From an uncultured Bacilli bacterium (GTDB lineage: Bacteria; Bacillota_I; Bacilli_A; RF39; UBA660): a stretch of 11,081 bases of DNA. The stretch covers positions 1 to 11,081 of the forward strand of contig CANTWQ010000098.1 in NCBI GenBank assembly GCA_947853365.1. Reading direction: 5' to 3'. The translations under genes were made by a program, and so were the position numbers. This document shows positions 5,174-11,081 of this stretch, piece by piece; position 1 is the first letter of the stretch, and every line of letters begins with the position of its first letter. The notes beneath the pieces are model-generated. The model worked only from the letters and a program-made list of their open reading frames with translations. It was not told the DNA's origin and did no database searches.

Positions 5174-6574
5174 CTATATTTTTTGATACGTCGTACCATC
5201 ACGACCATCGATGAGACGATATCCCAATTGCAAAGCCTCATCACGAATTTGATCGGCAGTTTGATAATCTTTTCTCTTCTTCGCTTCATTTCTTTTGGCA
5301 ATCAATATCTCTAACTGCGCCAAAATATTTGAATCGACAACTTGAGCCTGTTCTTCTTTTAACAAATCCAACGATAATACAGCATCAAATTGCATCACCA
5401 AACTCCGTTTTGTCGCGTCATTTAATTGATCATCTTTCAACACATCATATAAAACCGTTAACATCGATGAAGTGTTCAAATCATTTGCAATTGCATCTTG
5501 AAAGCGTTTGACATAAGTTGGCATTTTCTCTTCTTCCACTTTCGCGTCTGCTTTCAAACTTTGCACCCGCTGTTTCAATTTCCGATAAGCATTTTGCGAT
5601 CCATCCAAAGCTTCATAGGAAAATACCAATTGGCTACGATAATGACTATTCAAGCAAAAATAGCGATAACTAAGTGGATCATATCCCTTTTTCTCTAATA
5701 AAGAAACCGTCAAAAATTCTCCATTAGATTTACTCATCTTTCCACTTTTGTCGTTCAAATGCTCCCCGTGGCACCAATAACGGCACCAAGGATGCCCAAA
5801 ATAAGCTTCACTTTGCGCAATCTCATTGGTATGATGTGGAAAAATATTATCGACACCACCACAATGAATATCTAAGTATTCTCCTAAATATTCCGCAGCG
5901 ATACCAGAGCATTCGATATGCCATCCTGGATATCCAATCCCCCATGGAGAATCCCACTTCATATCTTGATTTTCAAATTTAGATAACGTAAACCATAACC
6001 CAAAATCATAAGGATTTCTTTTCGCTTTATCTTCTTCGACAGTATCTCTTACCCCAACCATCAACTCATCAGGATTTTTACCAGACAGTTGATAATAATT
6101 CTTCGCTTTTGAAATATCAAAGTATACATTGCCATTGGAAATATAAGCATATCCATCTTTTAACATTTTCTCGATCATTTTAATATACATCGGAATATGA
6201 TCGCTTGCCTTAGAAACAATTTCTGGTTTTTTAATATTTAATTTACGGCAATCTTCAAAGAAAGCATCGGTATAAAATTGGGCAATTTCATAGACTGTTT
6301 TATGTTCTCGCTCTGCGCCCTTTTTCATTTTATCTTCTCCAGTATCACCATCACTCGTCATATGTCCAACATCTGTAATATTCATCACCCGTTTGACATG
6401 ATATCCCAAGAAAGTAAGACCTTTCTCCAAAATGTCTTCAAAAATATAAGTACGTAAATTACCAATATGCGCATAATGGTACACTGTAGGCCCACAAGTA
6501 TACATCCGTACGACACCCTGCTCATGTGGAATAAACTCCTCTATTTGTTTATGTAATGTATTATATAATTTCAT
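5174..6574 (-). CDS. cysS: Cysteinyl-tRNA synthetase
   Basis: CysRS charges tRNA-Cys with cysteine in the cytoplasm. The 466-residue protein has all class I landmarks: the HIGH-type motif HIGN (36-39), KMSKS at 279-283, and the four zinc ligands that recognise the cysteine thiol, C27 in CGPTVY, C222 in WHIECSG, and H247 and E251 in PHHTNEIAQSEA. These match the E. coli ligands C28, C209, H234 and E238. The C-terminal helical anticodon-binding region ends with AKKRKDYQTADQIRDEAL, also typical. ATG at 6574 is chosen because GGAGG lies five bases upstream; an in-frame ATG at 6586 has no good site. It is the first gene of a unit with the metallopeptidase. The leader is about 70 bases, too short for a T-box, but contains a palindrome. 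Confidence 0.98.
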   Translation of the reverse strand: MKLYNTLHKQIEEFIPHEQGVVRMYTCGPTVYHYAHIGNLRTYIFEDILEKGLTFLGYHVKRVMNITDVGHMTSDGDTGEDKMKKGAEREHKTVYEIAQFYTDAFFEDCRKLNIKKPEIVSKASDHIPMYIKMIEKMLKDGYAYISNGNVYFDISKAKNYYQLSGKNPDELMVGVRDTVEEDKAKRNPYDFGLWFTLSKFENQDMKWDSPWGIGYPGWHIECSGIAAEYLGEYLDIHCGGVDNIFPHHTNEIAQSEAYFGHPWCRYWCHGEHLNDKSGKMSKSNGEFLTVSLLEKKGYDPLSYRYFCLNSHYRSQLVFSYEALDGSQNAYRKLKQRVQSLKADAKVEEEKMPTYVKRFQDAIANDLNTSSMLTVLYDVLKDDQLNDATKRSLVMQFDAVLSLDLLKEEQAQVVDSNILAQLEILIAKRNEAKKRKDYQTADQIRDEALQLGYRLIDGRDGTTYQKI

Positions 6575-6592
6575 TCGGTCCTCCATACTTCT

Positions 6593-6621
6593 TATTTTAT
6601 TCCAATATTATGGATAAAATA
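6593..6621 (-). promoter_or_regulatory. Imperfect palindrome in the cysS leader
   Basis: Arms of 12 and 11 bases (TATTTTATTCCA and TGGATAAAATA on the plus strand) pair throughout except for one bulged base, around a six-base loop. The element ends about eight bases before the cysS ribosome binding site and lies within the transcribed leader. It may be an RNA hairpin or a DNA operator. No T-run follows, so it is not a terminator. Confidence 0.5.
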
Positions 6622-6649
6622 TGTAAAGATTTGTCTTTTTCTTGACCTT

Positions 6650-6678
6650 ATTATAGCATAAAAGAAGAAAATTCACTA
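6650..6678 (-). promoter_or_regulatory. cysS promoter with extended -10
   Basis: A consensus TATAAT (6650-6655) is preceded by TGC, an extended -10. The -35 position at a 17-base spacing is only TAGTGA (6673-6678), a weak match. Predicted start is about 6643, giving a leader near 69 bases. Confidence 0.65.
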
Positions 6679-6683
6679 TCAAA

Positions 6684-6709
6684 ATAATACGTACCAATAA
6701 ATGTATTAT
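6684..6709. repeat. 7-bp inverted repeat between the clpC terminator and the cysS promoter
   Basis: ATAATAC (6684-6690) and GTATTAT (6703-6709) are perfect inverted arms with a 12-base spacer. They lie just upstream of the cysS -35 region, where an operator would be placed. The arms are AT-rich, so chance is possible. Confidence 0.35.
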
Positions 6710-6710
6710 A

Positions 6711-6737
6711 AAAACAAAAAGCCTATGTAAGGCTCTT
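6711..6737 (-). terminator. Intrinsic terminator of clpC
   Basis: AGCCT and AGGCT pair around a five-base loop, and flanking A and T residues extend the stem to about eight pairs including one G-U. A T-rich run (6711-6719) follows. The hairpin overlaps the clpC stop codon. Confidence 0.85.
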
Positions 6738-9026
6738 TAAACGTAAATGCTTTTTCCCTTCTAACAAAGCATCGATCACAATGGGATCCAATCTTTGATG
6801 GATAAAGTAAGGAATTTTTCGGGCGCCATATTCTATATAATTGGCATTCGCCACGATTTGTTCGCGCACACTATCACTCACAGCCAAAGAAATTCCTTTC
6901 TGCTGATAAAACCGCATGGCTTTGTTTAACTCCATATCGACAATCGCTAAAGCAATCTCGTGGGTAATCGGAGCAAATAGGAATGTATGTTGAATCCGAT
7001 TCAAAAATTCCGGAGATAAAAAGTCTTTCACCTTAGTCAAAACGGAAGATGCTTGCTTCGTCTGAAATCCAATTTCTTCTTTATGACATCCAATATTCGA
7101 AGTCATGAAAATGCTAACATGATCAAAGCGTACTTTCTCACCATTGGACATCTGCATATGGCCTTCATCTAAGGCTTGTAAAAATAATTGCAAAACATTA
7201 GAACTGGCCTTTTCAATTTCATCCAACAACAAAACCGCATACGGATGTGTCTTGACCTGTTCTAAAACGCAACCATGATCACTATAGCCCACATATCCAG
7301 GCGGAGACCCGATAATTTTACTAATACTGTGTGGCTCATGAAATTCACTCATATCAAGACGAATAAAGGAATCTTTTCCAACCAACAAAGAAGCATACGT
7401 TTTCACCAGTTGCGTTTTCCCAACGCCAGTTGGTCCGACAAACAAATATGAAACAGGTTTCTTTGATTCTACAAAACCAAAATAACGTCGTTTGGTTTCC
7501 AAACACAACTCCTGAATCACTTGATCCTGCCCCAAAACCACTTCTTTTAATTTTGTTTCTAACGATTGTAAAAAGGAAGAAGACGAAAAAGCAAACGAGA
7601 AAACCGGAATATGCGTCTTTTCTTGAATGAAAGAATATAAAACTTCCTTCGTGACTTCTTTTGGAACAGGAGAATGTGCCAATTTTCTTTCTAATCGATG
7701 CACCTTATCTTCAATTCGCTTCTCCTTTTCCGAAATAGCAATAGCCTCTTCATATTTCTGCAAAACAATACACTCATTCTTCTCTTCTAATAACGAAACC
7801 AACGATTCCTGTAAACCACGTAACTTCATACTATCTTGATCTTCTTGTAAAGAAACTTTTGCACATACTTCATCTAAAATATCGATTGCTTTATCTGGTT
7901 GCTTACGATCAAACAAATATTGTCCTGATAAACGAACAATCTCTTCTAATAGGGAATCAGATACTTGAACATGGTGAAAACTTTCATACAACGGACATAA
8001 TTTTCTTAAAATCTCTAATGTTTTACTATCGTTCGGTTCCTCCACCAAAATAGGTTGAAACCGTCTTACAAACGCTTTATCAACCTCAATATACTTTTTA
8101 TATTCCGCAGTGGTCGTAGCACCGATCAAATGAATTTTTCCGCGCGCTAAAATTGGCTTTAAAATATTAGAAGCATCAATCGCTCCTTCAGCTCCTCCAG
8201 CGCCCATCAATGTATGAAATTCATCGACAAATAAAATCACATCTGGATTTTCTTCCACTTCTTTCAAAATACGATTGATACGCTCTTCAAATTCACCACG
8301 ATACTTAGTCCCTGCCACCAACGATGAAACCGATAACGAAAGAATTCGTTTCCCTTTGAGCGCATTGGGTACTTGCCCCATAACTATCTTTCGCGCCAAT
8401 TCTTCCACAATCGCCGTTTTTCCGACTCCCGCTTCACCAATCAACAATGGATTGTTTTTCCCACGTCGCGATAAAATTTCAATCAAACGTTGTAATTCTT
8501 CTTCTCTTCCAACCACAGGATCCAATTCTTTTTTTCGGGCTTTTTCATTAAAGTCAATTCCATAATCATCCATCAATAACTTTTTGTGATGACTTTTTTT
8601 TAAAGTAAATGAGGAAAATGACGTATAAAAAGCATCTAAATCCATTCCCATTCCGAGCAGGATACGAATTGCTACACCTTCCCCTTCTTCTAGCAATGCG
8701 AAGAAAAGATGTTCCACAGTAACTTCATCTTCGTTATTTTCTTTTGCTTCCAACATACTGCTTTCCAAAATTCTTTTTAAAAGTGGCGTGTATAAAAACC
8801 ATTCACTTTTTTCTTGGCCAATGCCCAACGTTTGAATGACCTCTTCCCGAAATAAAGAATACGTTAAATGAAACTCTTTTAATTTTTGGGCAACAGAATT
8901 CGTATTATTTTTTAGAATAGAAAGTAGGAGATGTTCACTCCCAATATAAGGATGTTTTAATTCCATCATTTCACGTTTGGCTCCAACCAAAACTTTTTGT
9001 GCTTCTTCGGTAAATTTTGAAAACAT
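6723..9026 (-). CDS. clpC: ClpC-type AAA+ unfoldase, ATPase subunit of a Clp protease
   Basis: ClpC unfolds proteins and feeds them into the ClpP peptidase. The 767-residue product has, in order, an N-terminal Clp-N repeat domain (about 1-140), AAA+ module 1 with Walker A GEAGVGKT (197-204), pore loop KYRG (241-244) and Walker B ILFVDEF (264-270), then a short UVR-like middle domain (about 404-440, with KYEEAIAISEKE). Module 2 has Walker A GPTGVGKT (531-538), pore loop GYVG (577-580), Walker B VLLLDEIEK (598-606) and the sensor FLNR (674-677). IGF at 652-654 matches the ClpP-docking loop. The short middle domain separates it from ClpB. It is slightly shorter than B. subtilis ClpC (about 810). 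ATG at 9026 has GAGAGGAG upstream. Neither ctsR, mcsA nor mcsB precedes it, and no CtsR or CIRCE box is visible. The start codon lies in a predicted stem. Confidence 0.95.
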   Translation of the reverse strand: MFSKFTEEAQKVLVGAKREMMELKHPYIGSEHLLLSILKNNTNSVAQKLKEFHLTYSLFREEVIQTLGIGQEKSEWFLYTPLLKRILESSMLEAKENNEDEVTVEHLFFALLEEGEGVAIRILLGMGMDLDAFYTSFSSFTLKKSHHKKLLMDDYGIDFNEKARKKELDPVVGREEELQRLIEILSRRGKNNPLLIGEAGVGKTAIVEELARKIVMGQVPNALKGKRILSLSVSSLVAGTKYRGEFEERINRILKEVEENPDVILFVDEFHTLMGAGGAEGAIDASNILKPILARGKIHLIGATTTAEYKKYIEVDKAFVRRFQPILVEEPNDSKTLEILRKLCPLYESFHHVQVSDSLLEEIVRLSGQYLFDRKQPDKAIDILDEVCAKVSLQEDQDSMKLRGLQESLVSLLEEKNECIVLQKYEEAIAISEKEKRIEDKVHRLERKLAHSPVPKEVTKEVLYSFIQEKTHIPVFSFAFSSSSFLQSLETKLKEVVLGQDQVIQELCLETKRRYFGFVESKKPVSYLFVGPTGVGKTQLVKTYASLLVGKDSFIRLDMSEFHEPHSISKIIGSPPGYVGYSDHGCVLEQVKTHPYAVLLLDEIEKASSNVLQLFLQALDEGHMQMSNGEKVRFDHVSIFMTSNIGCHKEEIGFQTKQASSVLTKVKDFLSPEFLNRIQHTFLFAPITHEIALAIVDMELNKAMRFYQQKGISLAVSDSVREQIVANANYIEYGARKIPYFIHQRLDPIVIDALLEGKKHLRLKSLT

Positions 9027-9055
9027 AGAATTCTCCTCTCAAAAACATTCTATGT
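9023..9055 (-). promoter_or_regulatory. Inverted repeat covering the clpC start codon, candidate translational switch
   Basis: In mRNA sense ACATAGAAT (9047-9055) and ATTCTATGT (9023-9031) are perfect 9-bp complementary arms around a 15-base loop. The loop holds the ribosome binding site GAGAGGAG (9033-9040) and the AUG (9024-9026) lies in the 3' arm. An AU-rich stem of this kind could melt on warming, as in RNA thermometers, or the repeat could be a DNA operator. The transcription start is not clear: a TAGAAT inside the 5' arm could be a -10 element, in which case the stem would not be transcribed whole. Confidence 0.5.
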
Positions 9056-9086
9056 ATGTTATGCCTCTTTTACACAAAATATAAAC

Positions 9087-9109
9087 AAAAAAAGAGGAAA
9101 AACCTCTTT
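9087..9109 (-). terminator. Intrinsic terminator of the permease gene
   Basis: AAAGAGG and CCTCTTT form a perfect 7-bp stem around a five-T loop, followed by a run of T residues. It overlaps the permease stop codon and separates it from clpC, so clpC needs a promoter within 9027-9086. Confidence 0.85.
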
Positions 9110-10511
9110 AAATCAATAACAGAATTGTAAAAATCACAAACAGCACTACTAATAATTGAAGCAATAGTTTCCAGATATGTTTTAACCATTCTGTATAAGG
9201 CACTTTTAAGTATGCAAGTGTTGCCATAAGTACGACACTGGTCGGAGCGAATAACATAGCAAACGCATAAAGTGATTGGAACATAACCGCAATTAAAGGA
9301 TATAAATCAGTATCCGTAATCACGGTTACAATATACGGAAGTACACTTTGTGATACATAAGTCATATCAATATTAAATATACCACTAAGAATCGCTACAG
9401 CACCCATGGTAACCACATTGAAACTTTCAGTTAAACCAAGTAAGAATTTAGCAATCACTAACTGCACTGGATGATATACCATAATGATCAATACGGTATA
9501 AATCAACAAAACGATTGCCCCTGGGAAAATTGCTTTTTTTAATCCATCGATCATCGCTTTTAAAAAGTCATTAAACTTCATGCGATAAACAAGAGCAAGC
9601 AATCCCGTTGCCATTAAGATCAACGTTGGTATTTGTGTTAATCCCCAATAACCAAATTCTGCTACTTGACCGATAATTTTGGCAAATATCGGGAATCCGA
9701 ATAATTCATAGCTAGTGACCCACTCCGTAATATTGGTAAATAACTCTAGTTCAAAAACATCAGCCCATGGAATGAACGATAAAATCATAACCAATAATAA
9801 TAAATCAAAAATAACAACTGCTGGCCAAATATGTTTCTTTTCTTTGGCCGTTACAGCTTCAGGAACAAAATCACTATCTACCTCATCCGTTGTATTACGC
9901 GTTTTACTTGCATAACGTAAAACATTAAAGACAAGTAAAATAAGTCCAACGATTAAAATTAAAACTTTTGTAATGATTTCAGAATAAACAGTAATGCCAG
10001 TCAATGCTGATGTAACATATGGAATATTAGCAGTACCGAAAGTCGTACCCATAATACCAACCAGTAATGAGCCTACCGTCGTAGTCGCTGCCACTAATTT
10101 GTTATAGCCCATAAGTAAAATAACAGAAATTACAAATGGAAAAACAAACATCATTGCATAGTTCAATCCAGATACCGAAGTAATTCCAGCGATAACAACC
10201 ATCGTTACCGTTAAGAATAACCATTCTCTACCAGCAAATCCTTTGACTATTTTATCCAATAATTTACGATAAATACCTGTTTTAGACAAAACACCGTAAA
10301 ATGCGCCAATCGCAAGAATCATAGCAAATACTGTTCCAAAATAGGTAAACGTCAATGTTGGATAAGTAAAAAAATCCAAAAGTCCAACCTGTTGTCTCGT
10401 TCCCTCTATTACTTGTCCATACTGTACACTTAATGTTGGTAACAACCATGTAAGAAGTACAGCAACCAAGATAGAAATGAAAACTACCTTCAATAAATTA
10501 TGCTTCTTCAT
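9108..10511 (-). CDS. Integral membrane permease, DcuC/YfcC-like
   Basis: This 467-residue protein is almost entirely hydrophobic, with roughly ten to twelve membrane segments, the first at about 8-27 and the last at about 445-466. A charged cytoplasmic linker (about 204-231, with EVDSDF and TAKEKKH) divides it into two halves. The internal repeat-like glycine-rich stretch GSLLVGIMGTTFGTANIPY and the conserved GFYGVL-like AIGAFYGVLSKTGIYRKLLD resemble the DcuC/YfcC group of the ion transporter superfamily, secondary carriers for dicarboxylates, amino acids or peptides. The substrate cannot be inferred. ATG at 10511 has GGAGGG five bases upstream; the open frame continues 45 codons further but without a ribosome binding site. 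It lies between lysS and clpC with a terminator on each side, so it is a single-gene unit. A hairpin spans its start. Confidence 0.8.
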   Translation of the reverse strand: MKKHNLLKVVFISILVAVLLTWLLPTLSVQYGQVIEGTRQQVGLLDFFTYPTLTFTYFGTVFAMILAIGAFYGVLSKTGIYRKLLDKIVKGFAGREWLFLTVTMVVIAGITSVSGLNYAMMFVFPFVISVILLMGYNKLVAATTTVGSLLVGIMGTTFGTANIPYVTSALTGITVYSEIITKVLILIVGLILLVFNVLRYASKTRNTTDEVDSDFVPEAVTAKEKKHIWPAVVIFDLLLLVMILSFIPWADVFELELFTNITEWVTSYELFGFPIFAKIIGQVAEFGYWGLTQIPTLILMATGLLALVYRMKFNDFLKAMIDGLKKAIFPGAIVLLIYTVLIIMVYHPVQLVIAKFLLGLTESFNVVTMGAVAILSGIFNIDMTYVSQSVLPYIVTVITDTDLYPLIAVMFQSLYAFAMLFAPTSVVLMATLAYLKVPYTEWLKHIWKLLLQLLVVLFVIFTILLLI

Positions 10512-10534
10512 AATAACCCTCCCAGGATAATTAT
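10510..10534 (-). promoter_or_regulatory. Hairpin over the permease ribosome binding site and start codon
   Basis: In mRNA sense ATAATTATCCT (10524-10534) and AGGGTTATTAT (10510-10520) pair at 10 of 11 positions (one U-U mismatch, one G-U) around a GGG loop. The ribosome binding site GGAGGG and two bases of the ATG are within the structure. It exists only if transcription starts upstream of it. Confidence 0.45.
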
Positions 10535-10557
10535 ACAATAAAACCCTTATAATACAA
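10530..10557 (-). promoter_or_regulatory. Promoter region of the permease gene (two overlapping candidates)
   Basis: Candidate one is TTGTAT (10552-10557), a 16-base spacer and TATAAT (10530-10535), the better match, but it would give a leader of only about 12 bases. Candidate two uses TATTAT (10549-10554) as -10 with a poor -35 and would give a leader of about 30 bases that includes the start hairpin. The sequence alone does not decide. Confidence 0.5.
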
Positions 10558-10645
10558 GCGTTTTTAAGAAAAAAAGTATGAAAAATAATGGTAAAATTCG
10601 ACATAATGAAACAAGAAGAAAATTTTTCACTTCCAAAAAACAGCA

Positions 10646-10671
10646 AAAATAAAAACGGATTGCTCCGTTTT
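10646..10671 (-). terminator. Intrinsic terminator of lysS
   Basis: AAAACGGA and TCCGTTTT form a perfect 8-bp stem around the tetraloop GCAA, followed by a T-rich run. It begins a few bases after the lysS stop. Confidence 0.9.
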
Positions 10672-10677
10672 CATATA

Positions 10678-11081
<404 letters not shown>

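Noticed and set aside
6705..6710. A second TATAAT after the clpC terminator as a cysS promoter
   Set aside because: No acceptable -35 is at the right spacing; that position falls in the terminator hairpin.
6575..6722. T-box riboswitch upstream of cysS
   Set aside because: The predicted leader is about 70 bases, and there is no specifier stem, T-box consensus or terminator/antiterminator pair.
9027..9107. CtsR box or CIRCE element upstream of clpC
   Set aside because: I looked for the GGTCAAA direct repeat and for TTAGCACTC/GAGTGCTAA and found neither.
345..9915. Short open frames on the plus strand, several of 60-96 codons
   Set aside because: All lie opposite clear conserved genes, lack good ribosome binding sites and resemble no family; they are antisense shadows.
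10512..10646. A 45-codon upstream extension of the permease frame
   Set aside because: It contains the promoter elements and has no ribosome binding site, while ATG at 10511 has an excellent one and starts just before the first membrane segment.

Overview
The window is a stretch of conserved, AT-rich bacterial chromosome from a low-GC Gram-positive organism (Firmicutes/Bacillota). Every supported gene lies on the minus strand, so transcription runs from high to low coordinates. The gene set and order (lysS ... clpC ... cysS-mrnC-rlmB-sigH-like ... secE-nusG-rplK-rplA) is a shortened version of the block known from Bacillus subtilis. UGA is used as a stop (rlmB, mrnC), which argues against a Mycoplasma-type code. 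The shortened order, an L11 with a long acidic tail and a SecE with a lysine-rich extension make a lineage such as Erysipelotrichia plausible. That placement is inference.

Layout, in transcription order from the right edge. (1) 3' end of lysS (10678-11081), then a strong terminator. (2) A DcuC/YfcC-like membrane permease (9108-10511) with its own promoter region and terminator. (3) A free-standing clpC (6723-9026) with its own leader and terminator; no ctsR, mcsA or mcsB precedes it. (4) cysS with an extended -10 promoter, followed closely by a membrane zinc metallopeptidase and an intrinsic terminator. (5) mrnC, rlmB and a SigH-like sigma factor, overlapping one another (ATGA junction, then a 26-base overlap). 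(6) An unrecognised protein with one C-terminal membrane segment and its own promoter. (7) secE-nusG from a good promoter. (8) rplK-rplA from a separate promoter beside the nusG stop, with two look-alike candidate L1-binding sites, one before each gene.

Functionally this is core information processing: aminoacyl-tRNA synthesis (LysRS, CysRS), rRNA maturation and modification (Mini-III, RlmB), ribosomal stalk-base and L1-stalk proteins, transcription elongation (NusG), protein export (SecE) and proteolysis (ClpC). I see no mobile element, CRISPR array, phage gene or defence cassette. The most interesting signals are in RNA leaders and gene neighbourhoods: an inverted repeat that would pair the clpC start codon, a similar hairpin over the permease start, the duplicated L1 mimic, a palindrome in the cysS leader, a terminator 17 bases before mrnC, and a sigma factor followed by a single-span membrane protein of unknown function. 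No gene-free stretch exceeds about 170 bases.
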